A stretch of 64,000 nucleotides of DNA from Flavobacterium sp. LC2016-23 (GTDB lineage Bacteria > Bacteroidota > Bacteroidia > Flavobacteriales > Flavobacteriaceae). A program made the translations under genes and the position numbers. The notes beneath the pieces were generated by a model. The model worked only from the letters and a program-made list of their open reading frames with translations, was not told the DNA's origin and searched no databases. The DNA is taken from contig NZ_WKKE01000013.1 of NCBI RefSeq assembly GCF_009674775.1, positions 1 through 64,000 on the forward strand, in the 5' to 3' direction. Positions 8,831 to 16,793 of the stretch are shown piece by piece (the stretch's first letter is position 1; the number at the start of each line of letters is the position of its first letter).

Positions 8831-9688
8831 ATGAGAATTACAAAAATTTTTGCGATTATAATGTTGCTTGTTTCAGTATCCGGTTTCGCTCAGGGCGGAA
8901 GCAAAAAATTAGATAAAATAATAAAACGTGATTATCAGATTATTGAATGTACGATTTCGAAAATGTCTGATAAAACAGTTGAATATTCCTTACCCGGAGA
9001 AACATTACAGATTTCATTGGATGTTTCCCAAATAGCCAGAATTGATTTTTCAAGCGGCCGTTCCCAGACTTTCGATGTTGCTGCAGCCAGTAATCCTGTT
9101 AGCAATAGCGGTTCATCAACTCAGATGACAGGTAATGCAGAAATGAAAACCAATACTATTGCTGTATTGCCGGTTCCTTATGTAAATTCAGATAATTTGC
9201 AAAGCTCGGAGGACATGTCAAAATTTGCCCAGAATGATCTTTACAATAAATTAATAGACAAGTCGGCTAACATTTTGCCGCTTACGGTTCAGGATTTAAG
9301 GACTACCAATAGTTTACTCCATAAAGCCGGAATTGACCATACCAATATTGATGATACGCCGATCGAAGACCTTCAGAGAATTTTAGGGGTTGATAATATT
9401 GTGGCGGCCAAAGTTTCGTTTACCATGTCTTCAAGTTCAACGGCTACCACTTATAACAGCGGAAATGCAAAAATAAGTGACAATGACAAAAAAATAAAAA
9501 CAAACGATATTTCGACAACCACTGCTAATACTCAGATGTACTATTATTACACCGTATATTTTGATATGTACAAAAACGGAAGTAAAATTTATTCACAAAC
9601 GAGAAAACCTTTCCTAAACCTGAAAGACAGCTGGATCGATTCTGTTTCGTATTTATTAAAAAGAAGTCCGATCTACGTAAAAAGATAG
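8831..9688 (+). CDS. Secreted CsgG/FlgO-like hypothetical protein
   Basis: A 285-residue protein with a clear signal peptide (about 1-20, ending GFAQ). A short N-terminal domain beginning about residue 25 precedes a Ser/Asn-rich linker (about 95-115). The segment from TIAVLPVPYVNSDN through VQDLRTTNSLLHKAGID to RILGVDNIVAAKVSF follows the pattern of CsgG/FlgO-type lipoprotein folds (an ancestral-protein search, a 'which gene first' helix, then a LGVD-type strand). There is no lipobox, so it should be periplasmic. It stands between the RDD and TRIC genes with gaps of 81 and 49 bp. Function is unknown. Confidence 0.6.
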   Translation: MRITKIFAIIMLLVSVSGFAQGGSKKLDKIIKRDYQIIECTISKMSDKTVEYSLPGETLQISLDVSQIARIDFSSGRSQTFDVAAASNPVSNSGSSTQMTGNAEMKTNTIAVLPVPYVNSDNLQSSEDMSKFAQNDLYNKLIDKSANILPLTVQDLRTTNSLLHKAGIDHTNIDDTPIEDLQRILGVDNIVAAKVSFTMSSSSTATTYNSGNAKISDNDKKIKTNDISTTTANTQMYYYYTVYFDMYKNGSKIYSQTRKPFLNLKDSWIDSVSYLLKRSPIYVKR

Positions 9689-9737
9689 AGATTAAATCCA
9701 ACCGGGAAATTCAAACCCTGGCTGCTAAAAATATAAA

Positions 9738-10340
9738 ATGTTCCATATACTAGATATAATCGGCACCATGGCTTTTGCCATGTCGGGTGCCTTAACGGCC
9801 ATGCACAAAAAGCTAGATCCGTTTGGTGTCTTTATTATTGCTTTTGTTACTGCCGTGGGCGGAGGAACACTTCGTGACGTTCTGATCGGCAGGACACCGG
9901 TAGGATGGATGCAGGACCTGCAATATGTGTATGTTATTACTTTAGGTTTTGGACTCGCGATTCTTTTCAGGAAAAAATTTGACAAATTACGGACTTCTTT
10001 ATTTTTATTTGATACGATCGGGCTGGGTGTTTTTACTTTAATTGGATTGGAGAAAGGAATTTCAATAGGGCTGCATCCTTTCATTTGTATAGCTTTAGGG
10101 ACAATGACAGCCTGTTTTGGCGGCGTAATCCGGGATATTCTTTGCAACGAAATTCCAACTATTTTCAGAAGAGAGATCTATGCAACAATCTGCATTTTGG
10201 GCGGAATCGTATTCTTTATTCTGAAAAAGCTGAATCTGGAAAATGATATTCTATATGTACTTACTTCTGTTGTAATTATTTCAGTTCGATTGATGGCAGT
10301 AAAATTTAAATGGTATTTGCCGGTATTTGACCAGAAATAG
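9738..10340 (+). CDS. TRIC-family (UPF0126/YadS-like) cation channel
   Basis: A 200-residue inner-membrane protein made of two tandem three-helix repeats. Repeat 1 contains TMAFAMSGALTAMHKKLD and GGGTLRDVLIG. Repeat 2 contains GLGVFTLIGLEKG and FGGVIRDILCNEIP. The paired GGxxRD motifs and the internal symmetry are diagnostic of the YadS/UPF0126 family, whose structures show trimeric K+-type channels related to eukaryotic TRIC. The length is normal for the family. A long antisense open frame over it is a shadow. Confidence 0.92.
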   Translation: MFHILDIIGTMAFAMSGALTAMHKKLDPFGVFIIAFVTAVGGGTLRDVLIGRTPVGWMQDLQYVYVITLGFGLAILFRKKFDKLRTSLFLFDTIGLGVFTLIGLEKGISIGLHPFICIALGTMTACFGGVIRDILCNEIPTIFRREIYATICILGGIVFFILKKLNLENDILYVLTSVVIISVRLMAVKFKWYLPVFDQK

Positions 10341-10432
10341 ATTTTAAGCAATATATTAGCCACAGATTAAATAGTTTTTTGGTTAAGAGTTGAGAGAAAA
10401 TCATTGAAATTATTAAATTTCGTGGCACAAAA

Positions 10433-11410
10433 ATGACAAAGTATACCGTAAGAAAATATCAAAAAAAGGATTATAAAACCTGGAATTCATTTTTAGCTCA
10501 GGCCAAAAATGCTACGTTTTTATTTCACAGGGATTTCATGGAATACCATCAGGATCGTTTTGAAGATTTTTCACTTTTAGTTTTTGAAAATCAAAAGATA
10601 AAAGCAGTTTTACCCGGAAATAAAGCGGAAAATTCGATCCATTCGCATCAGGGATTAACGTATGGAGGACTGGTGTATGAGGGAAGTACAAAACTAGCAT
10701 CGGTAATCGAAATTTTTAAAACCATTTTGTTTTTTCTGAAGGAAAATGAATTCGAGAAATTGTATTTCAAGACAATTCCGTCAATTTATCATCTCAAACC
10801 CGCCGAGGAAATTTTGTACAGTTTGTTTTTAGCTGAAGCCAAATTAGCCCGGCGCGATTCACTTTCTGTAATTGATTTATCACAGGAAAAAAACATTTCA
10901 AAAATCAGGAAAAGAGGCGTTCAGAAAGCAATTTCAAATCAATTGGTTTTAAAAGAAGAAAATGATTTTGAATCCTTTTGGAATGAAATCCTGATTCCGA
11001 ATTTAGCCGACAAACACCATGCAAAACCGGTTCATTCGATAGCCGAAATGAAACAGCTAAAAGCACTTTTCCCGAATCATATACATCAGTTTAATGTGTA
11101 CTCCGATACTAAAATTGTGGCAGGAGCTACTATTTTTGAAACGGAAACAGTCGCCCATTGTCAGTATATTTCGAAAAATGAAAAGCAGGGCAACCTGGGC
11201 AGTTTAGATTACTTATTTCAATATTTAATTGAGGAAAGATTTGCCGGAAAGAAGTTTTTCGATTTTGGAATTTCGAACGAAAATCAGGGAAAAAACCTTA
11301 ACGAAGGATTATCATACTGGAAAGAAAGTTTTGGTGCCGGTACTATAATTCATGATTTTTATGAAGTGGAAACCGCAAATTATAGTAAATTAGAAACCGT
11401 TCTTATCTAA
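10433..11410 (+). CDS. FemAB/GNAT-like N-acyltransferase, polysaccharide locus
   Basis: A 325-residue protein resembling the FemAB/GNAT superfamily. It shows two tandem acyltransferase-like halves, with SKIRKRGVQKAISNQ at about 155-170 and LGSLDYLFQYLIEE plus FDFGISNENQGKNLNEGL near the C-terminus. Homologues of this shape are encoded beside DegT aminotransferases in O-antigen or capsule loci and are expected to acylate an amino sugar; the donor and acceptor are not visible. It lies 12 bp upstream of the DegT gene, so the two probably act on the same nucleotide sugar. Confidence 0.72.
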   Translation: MTKYTVRKYQKKDYKTWNSFLAQAKNATFLFHRDFMEYHQDRFEDFSLLVFENQKIKAVLPGNKAENSIHSHQGLTYGGLVYEGSTKLASVIEIFKTILFFLKENEFEKLYFKTIPSIYHLKPAEEILYSLFLAEAKLARRDSLSVIDLSQEKNISKIRKRGVQKAISNQLVLKEENDFESFWNEILIPNLADKHHAKPVHSIAEMKQLKALFPNHIHQFNVYSDTKIVAGATIFETETVAHCQYISKNEKQGNLGSLDYLFQYLIEERFAGKKFFDFGISNENQGKNLNEGLSYWKESFGAGTIIHDFYEVETANYSKLETVLI

Positions 11411-11422
11411 TCAGACAAACAC

Positions 11423-12559
11423 ATGATACCTTTTCTGGATCTTAAAAAAATAAACAAACCGTATGAAACTGCTTTTCAGGAAAAACTGAAATCGGTTTTG
11501 GATAACGGCTGGTATATTTTAGGAAAAGAAGTAGAAACATTCGAAAAAGCTTTCGCGGCCTATTGCAAAACCGATTACTGTATCGGAGTGGGAAATGGTT
11601 TTGATGCTTTGGTGTTAATCTTTAAAGGTTATATAACGTTAGGAACACTGCAAAAAGGAGATGAAGTCATAGTGCCTGCCAATACCTATATTGCCAGTGT
11701 TTTAGCCATTATCGAAGCCGGTTTAGTGCCCATTTTGGTCGAACCAAAATTAGAAACCTACAATCTAAATCCGGATTTGATTCAGGAGAAAATCACTCCG
11801 AAAACAAAAGCGATTCTGGCCGTACATTTATACGGACAACTGGCCGAAATGGATCAAATTAATGAAATTGCAGACCAGAATAATTTGTTAGTGGTGGAAG
11901 ACGCGGCACAATCGCATGGTGCTTTTGAAAATACCAACAGGGTGAAAATTCCAAATTCCAAAAATGTCACTTGGAACGAAGGCAAAAAGTTTTCAGGGGC
12001 AATTGCGTACAGCTTTTATCCGGGAAAAAATTTAGGCTGTTTGGGAGATGGAGGAGCCATTGTCACAAACGATTCGGCATTAGCAAAAGTGCTTTTTTCG
12101 CTACGAAATTATGGTTCTGAAAAAAAATATTATAACGAATATATTGGCGTTAATTCAAGACTGGATGAACTTCAGGCCTCATTTTTACATCTAAAACTGC
12201 CAGATTTAGATGCGGACAATGATAAACGCAGAAGTATAGCCAAAAGGTATGTAACCGAAATTAAAAACGACAAAATAGTGCTTCCTATTTGGGATTTTTC
12301 GAACAATCATGTTTTTCATTTATTCGTTATCCGAACTCCAGATCGCGAAGATTTACAGGAATATCTAACCCAAAATACAATTCAGACCGTTATTCATTAT
12401 CCAATTCCGGTACACAAGCAAAAAGCATTTTCAGAATGGAATGATTTGTCATTTCCCATTACGGAAAGGATTCATAAGGAAGTTTTGAGTTTGCCGATGA
12501 GTCCGGTTTTGACAGCAAGTGAAGTGGATTGTATTATTGCCGTTTTAAATAGTTATTAA
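11423..12559 (+). CDS. DegT/DnrJ/EryC1-family sugar aminotransferase (FdtB/QdtB-like)
   Basis: A 378-residue PLP-dependent nucleotide-sugar aminotransferase. It shows the MIPFLDLKKIN start, GNGFDAL, PANTYIASVLAI, VEDAAQSHGA and the PLP-lysine motif SFYPGKNLGCLGDGGA, with Lys202 as the expected Schiff-base residue. This layout is typical of enzymes making 3-amino-3,6-dideoxy sugars (FdtB/QdtB). An FdtA/QdtA-like 3,4-ketoisomerase, the step before it, is found at 28122-28529 beyond the RHS island. The stop codon overlaps the flippase start by 1 bp (TAATG). Substrate stereochemistry cannot be set from sequence. Confidence 0.88.
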   Translation: MIPFLDLKKINKPYETAFQEKLKSVLDNGWYILGKEVETFEKAFAAYCKTDYCIGVGNGFDALVLIFKGYITLGTLQKGDEVIVPANTYIASVLAIIEAGLVPILVEPKLETYNLNPDLIQEKITPKTKAILAVHLYGQLAEMDQINEIADQNNLLVVEDAAQSHGAFENTNRVKIPNSKNVTWNEGKKFSGAIAYSFYPGKNLGCLGDGGAIVTNDSALAKVLFSLRNYGSEKKYYNEYIGVNSRLDELQASFLHLKLPDLDADNDKRRSIAKRYVTEIKNDKIVLPIWDFSNNHVFHLFVIRTPDREDLQEYLTQNTIQTVIHYPIPVHKQKAFSEWNDLSFPITERIHKEVLSLPMSPVLTASEVDCIIAVLNSY

Positions 12560-14043
12560 TGTCTAATAATAAGTCATATCAACAGATTTTAAAAACGACT
12601 TCTCTTTTTGGTGGAGTTCAATTTCTCACAATAATCATTTCGGTAATTCGAACCAAATTTATTGCAGTTTTTATAGGCCCGACAGGTATGGGTATAATTG
12701 CGTTGCTAAATTCCACAATTAATATATTAGGTGGAATTTCAGGTTTAGGAATTGAAACTAGCGCTATTAAAAATATTTCGGAAAAGTATCAAGATGAAAA
12801 TTTAAAAAGTATTTCCAAAATAGTTGCCGTAGTAAAAAAAATGATGTTAATTACGGGTATTCTTGGAATGTTATTGACTATTATCTTTTCAAAATGGCTT
12901 AGTATTTTTACTTTTGGAAACACGAATCAAATGTATTCTTTTATTTTTTTGTCAATAACATTATTATTTAAACAACTAACGTCGGGACAATTAATAATTT
13001 TACAGGGATTAAGAAAAATTAGGCTTTTAGCTAAAGCAAATTTATACGGAAATTTATTTGGTTTATTGTTTTCGCTTCCTCTATATTTTTTTTTTAAAAT
13101 TGATGCAATTGTTCCCACTATCCTTATAACTTCTTTGTCTGCCTTTTTGTTTTCTTTTTATTTTTCAAACAAAATAAAGATTGAAAAAGAAGAAATTGAT
13201 AACGCTTATTTCGCAACTGAAGGGAGAATTATCATTAAACTTGGAATAATGCTTACTTTAAGTGGACTTTTGACATTATTGTCTACGTATCTAATTCAGG
13301 TTTTTATTAGCTACGTTAGTGATGTTGAGCAGGTCGGTTTTTATAATGCCGGTTTTACGCTTTTAAATTCGTACGTTGGAATTATTTTTACAGCTATGAG
13401 CACCGATTATTTTCCCAGATTGGCTGCCATAAATAATGATAGCGAAAAAATTAAGGTAAGTGTGACGCAACAATCTTTTATTTCAATTTTAATCATTACA
13501 CCTATTATAGTGTTGTTTTTAACCTTTATTCCCTTAATAGTAAAAGTTGTATACACTTCAAAATTCACTGCAATAGTGCCAATGGTCTGTTTTGGTATTT
13601 TTGGAATGCTATTTCGGGCAGTTTCATGGTCTATGGGTTATATTTTAATTGCTAAAGGAGATTCTAAAATGTTTATTAAAACGGCTATTTTATTTAATAT
13701 TCTATCGCTTATAATGAATGCTTTTGCGTACTATTTTTATGGTTTGGAAGGCCTCGGAATTAGTTTTCTGATTTATTATAGTTTTCATTTCCTGATTTTA
13801 AAGATCATTACAAAAAAGCGATACGGTTTTTATTATGAAAAAGAGTTTTATGGTATTTACGTAATTTGTTTTGTAGTGTGTATTATTACTTTCTTCTTGA
13901 GATATATAGAGTTTGAATTTTTAAAATATAGTTTAATGGGGTCAATGTGTTTAATAGCAATAGTTTTTGTTTTGTTTCAAATGAATAAAGTGATGGATTT
14001 GAAAAATGTAGTAATATTGCCTTTTAGGAATAAAAATAAATAA
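12559..14043 (+). CDS. Wzx-like O-antigen/polysaccharide flippase
   Basis: A 494-residue integral membrane protein with about 12-14 hydrophobic segments. Its N-terminus (KTTSLFGGVQFLTIIISVIR ... GPTGMGIIALL) is characteristic of MATE/MOP-superfamily oligosaccharide flippases. It would flip lipid-linked repeat units from the cytoplasmic to the periplasmic face. Base composition is noticeably more AT-rich than the upstream aminotransferase, as is usual for flippases and laterally moving glycan loci. It is translationally coupled to the aminotransferase (1-bp overlap) and followed 9 bp later by an acyltransferase. Confidence 0.85.
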   Translation: MSNNKSYQQILKTTSLFGGVQFLTIIISVIRTKFIAVFIGPTGMGIIALLNSTINILGGISGLGIETSAIKNISEKYQDENLKSISKIVAVVKKMMLITGILGMLLTIIFSKWLSIFTFGNTNQMYSFIFLSITLLFKQLTSGQLIILQGLRKIRLLAKANLYGNLFGLLFSLPLYFFFKIDAIVPTILITSLSAFLFSFYFSNKIKIEKEEIDNAYFATEGRIIIKLGIMLTLSGLLTLLSTYLIQVFISYVSDVEQVGFYNAGFTLLNSYVGIIFTAMSTDYFPRLAAINNDSEKIKVSVTQQSFISILIITPIIVLFLTFIPLIVKVVYTSKFTAIVPMVCFGIFGMLFRAVSWSMGYILIAKGDSKMFIKTAILFNILSLIMNAFAYYFYGLEGLGISFLIYYSFHFLILKIITKKRYGFYYEKEFYGIYVICFVVCIITFFLRYIEFEFLKYSLMGSMCLIAIVFVLFQMNKVMDLKNVVILPFRNKNK

Positions 14044-14052
14044 TGTTTTTTT

Positions 14053-14787
14053 ATGTATAACAAATTGAGATTAGTTTACAAGCGATTTAAATTTTATTAT
14101 TCAGTGAACTGGACTAAAACGTTATATTTTAATTTTAAAAAATTTCCTTTTGCTATTGCCAAAAAGCTTCCTGTTTTTTTTTACGGAAAGGTAAAGTTTA
14201 CTTCTATTACTGGTGAAATTGAGATTAAAGCTCCCATAAATAAAGGAATGATTGGTTTTGGGCAATCCTATGAAATGAATACTATCCATAGAGGAACAGC
14301 AGAAATCAATATAAGTGGAAAATTAATTTTTAAAGGGCGTATACAGCTAGGGAAAGATTATTTTATCTTCATAAAAAAGGGCGCATATTGTGAATTAGGT
14401 CATATGTCTTCTTTAGGATCAAATGGAAAATTAATATGTACTGAAAAAATTATTTTAGGAGATTATGCCCGACTAGGATCAGAATGTCAAGTGATAGATA
14501 CTAATTTTCATCAGATGATTGATACTAAAACTGGTACGATCTATAAAATGAGTTTACCTATACAAATTGGAAATTATAATTTTGTCAGTAATAGAGTTTC
14601 GATTATGAAAGGAACAAGAACTCCGGATTATTGTACTATTGCTTCAAATAGTCTATGTAACAAAAATTATTCTTCTTTCGGTGAAAATATCTTAATTGGT
14701 GGAGTACCAGTAAAATTAATTAAAGAAAATATTTCAAGAGATTGGGAAGGCGAAAAAGAAAATCTAGAAAAATGGCTTAGTGTTTAG
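14053..14787 (+). CDS. Left-handed beta-helix (hexapeptide) acyltransferase
   Basis: A 244-residue protein whose middle and C-terminal parts form hexapeptide-type turns (IQLGKDYFIFIKKGAYCELG, LICTEKIILGDYARLGSE, IQIGNYNFVSNRVSIMKGT, ILIGGVPVKLI). The VIDTNFHQM segment supplies the His usually used by LbH sugar O/N-acetyltransferases. It ends with the IGGxPxKLI coda seen in this group. It most likely acetylates a sugar of the polysaccharide made by this locus. It is AT-rich like the flippase and is the last gene before the RHS island. Confidence 0.78.
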   Translation: MYNKLRLVYKRFKFYYSVNWTKTLYFNFKKFPFAIAKKLPVFFYGKVKFTSITGEIEIKAPINKGMIGFGQSYEMNTIHRGTAEINISGKLIFKGRIQLGKDYFIFIKKGAYCELGHMSSLGSNGKLICTEKIILGDYARLGSECQVIDTNFHQMIDTKTGTIYKMSLPIQIGNYNFVSNRVSIMKGTRTPDYCTIASNSLCNKNYSSFGENILIGGVPVKLIKENISRDWEGEKENLEKWLSV

Positions 14788-15154
14788 TAATTTGAAGCTA
14801 TGAATACTTTTTTTACTAGCATAATTTTACTCTTCTTTTTGTGATTCTATGATTTTAAAGATTTATTATTTGTAATTAAAACAAGATCTAATACCTTAAC
14901 AAAGCTATTTAATATATCTTACTAGCTAGCTTTAAATGGATTACTGCTATTTTCTTAAATTCATTTAATAGTTTTCTTTAAGCCTTATAACACAATCACA
15001 TTTTACTTTTTTGACTAATTTTTACTATAAATATATAGATGTTTTTAACATTAAATTTTTAATAAATTTCTGAATAAAAAAAACAGTAATTTCCTTTCTT
15101 GGTATAAAGTTTTTGCTACTTTTGCGCCAATTAATTTAGTCTTGAAAGTTTAAT
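14788..15154. other. AT-rich gap at the left edge of the RHS island
   Basis: 367 bp of very AT-rich DNA with no supported gene or RNA. It separates the polysaccharide genes from the tail-fibre-like gene and ends in a probable promoter (-7 box at 15117-15124). No terminal inverted repeats or integration-site duplication were recognised. Confidence 0.6.
15099..15124 (+). promoter_or_regulatory. Candidate Bacteroidota promoter for the tail-fibre-like gene
   Basis: TACTTTTG at 15117-15124 matches the TAnnTTTG -7 consensus exactly. A TTG at 15099-15101 is 15 bp upstream, shorter than the usual 17-20, so the -33 element is weak. The start codon is 30 bp downstream. Confidence 0.4.
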
Positions 15155-16147
15155 ATGATGAGAGTTACTACAAAAATTTATTTAGCAATTATTTTTTTAA
15201 TGGCATTACAAACAAGTGCCCAAATTAGCACAGGAACTGGAGGTGCAGCAAGTATATTAGCTAATACTCCTGCAACCAATACAAATGTAGGAATAGGAAT
15301 TACTAATCCTACCGCTAAACTACAAGTTAATGGTGATATTAAAGGAGTACAAGGTTTTTTTTCAAATTCATTGCCAAACGGCTCCACTTTTTCAGGATGG
15401 CAAGAAAGGAATGATAAATGTTTGGTATTATCAGGAGGTGCATTAGTTGGAACTGGCCCCGGATATTTAAATACAAGAACATTTCAGTTTTTTGATTTTC
15501 CTCAATCAAATATTGATGCGAAATCATTGTCCTATTTTATAATAGGAGATAGAAGTGATAATAATAGATTAACATTTTTTTCAGAGACAGGGGGAAAATC
15601 GAGTTTTTTATTAGATGATAAATCTCAGACTAATATTTTTGCTGTTAATGAAGATGGAAATGGTAATGTTTTTATGCATTTACCTAAACCCAATTCCAGA
15701 GTGGTAATTGCTGGCTTCGGTGATTATCTACCGGAGCACAAATTTGTAGTCAGAGGTAGTGCCAAAATCGAAGGTAACATTTTAACAGACGCAAATATCG
15801 GTATTGGAACTTCAAGCTTTACAGATGGAGCTACTACGTATAAGCTTTCGGTAAAAGGAAAAATCAGAGCTGAAGAGATAAAAGTATATAACACCTGGGC
15901 TGATTACGTTTTTAGTCCGTCCTATGAATTGCCAACTTTAAATGCGGTAGAGACTTTTATCCATAAAAACGGCCATTTACCAAATGTACCATCAGCTAAG
16001 GAAATTGCGGAAAAGGGTCTGGAACTTGGAGAAATGACCAAAATTCAACAGGAAAAAATCGAAGAACTTACCTTGTATTTAATTCAGCAGCATAAAGAGA
16101 TTGAAGAATTAAAGGCACAGGTTAAAGCATTATTAATTGCAAAATAA
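15155..16147 (+). CDS. Secreted tail-fibre-like surface protein
   Basis: A 330-residue exported protein with a signal peptide (about 1-22, ending TSAQ). It has two copies of a (N)xGIG-type motif (NVGIGITNPTAKLQVNGDIK near 45 and NIGIGTSSFTDG near 212) and a C-terminal block with AEEIKVYNTWADYVF and HKNGHLPNVPSAKEI. The protein ends in a coiled coil (about 285-325, repeated EEL/EIEEL heptads). Such proteins in Bacteroidota resemble tail fibre or S74-chaperone-type proteins and are likely trimeric surface fibres. It is the first gene of the RHS island and 24 bp upstream of the T9SS-tailed gene, so probably co-expressed. ATG 15155 or 15158 could start it. Confidence 0.7.
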   Translation: MMRVTTKIYLAIIFLMALQTSAQISTGTGGAASILANTPATNTNVGIGITNPTAKLQVNGDIKGVQGFFSNSLPNGSTFSGWQERNDKCLVLSGGALVGTGPGYLNTRTFQFFDFPQSNIDAKSLSYFIIGDRSDNNRLTFFSETGGKSSFLLDDKSQTNIFAVNEDGNGNVFMHLPKPNSRVVIAGFGDYLPEHKFVVRGSAKIEGNILTDANIGIGTSSFTDGATTYKLSVKGKIRAEEIKVYNTWADYVFSPSYELPTLNAVETFIHKNGHLPNVPSAKEIAEKGLELGEMTKIQQEKIEELTLYLIQQHKEIEELKAQVKALLIAK

Positions 16148-16171
16148 ACGTTCCGTTTTTTATTAGAATAT

Positions 16172-16627
16172 ATGAAACACTACATAACGCTCTTTTTGTT
16201 AGGATTTTCACTCTTAACAAAAGCGCAAACAAACAAAATTGGCTTTGACTATGATGCTGCCGGAAATCAGATTAAACGCTATTTGTGTATAAATTGCCGT
16301 ACGACAACTGAAAAAAGGGCTGATGTAAAGGAAATCGATTCACTTGCAGAAAAGGATTTGCAGAAATTTTATAGTGAAGATGTGATTTCCTATTATCCAA
16401 ATCCCGTAAAAGAAGAATTGTATCTGAAATGGGAATTTTCAAGCGATAATACAGTGTCTTCTATACACGTAAATAACATCAATGGTCAGGTTTTAAAGAC
16501 GGTATCCAATCTGCAGCAACTGACTACTCAGACTCTTGTTTTTGAACCCTATCCTTCAGGTCTCTATCTAGTGGTGCTCAATTACAGTAATGGCCGGCAA
16601 AAGACCATTAAAATCATCAAAAAATAA
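16172..16627 (+). CDS. Small YD-motif protein with T9SS type A sorting domain
   Basis: A 151-residue exported protein: signal peptide (about 1-18, ending TKAQ), one YD-like element (GFDYDAAGNQIKRYLC) immediately after it, a Cys pair (YLCINCR), then a type A T9SS C-terminal domain. The latter shows YYPNPVKEELYLKW, INGQVLKT, YPSGLYLVVL and a KTIKIIKK end. It should be secreted and surface-attached by the type IX system. The YD element is the same motif class that builds the RHS barrel of the next gene, hinting at a physical link between the two. It is followed by a 166-bp gap before the RHS gene. Confidence 0.8.
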   Translation: MKHYITLFLLGFSLLTKAQTNKIGFDYDAAGNQIKRYLCINCRTTTEKRADVKEIDSLAEKDLQKFYSEDVISYYPNPVKEELYLKWEFSSDNTVSSIHVNNINGQVLKTVSNLQQLTTQTLVFEPYPSGLYLVVLNYSNGRQKTIKIIKK

Positions 16628-16793
16628 ATTTTGACTGTAATTTTTAAGATTATAATTCCTGAACAAAACGGGTAAATTATTCTAAAAATTCAGTTTTCTT
16701 ATTAGGAAATCATACTATCAGTTTAAAAATAACCTTTAGTTTATTGCTTCATTTTTAAATGAAAGTTAAACTGCCAAGGGAACAAATATTGTA

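Noticed and set aside
9725..10147. Minus-strand open frame of 140 residues
   Set aside because: Antisense to the TRIC-family gene, with proline/lysine-rich shadow composition; the plus-strand frame has clear family motifs.
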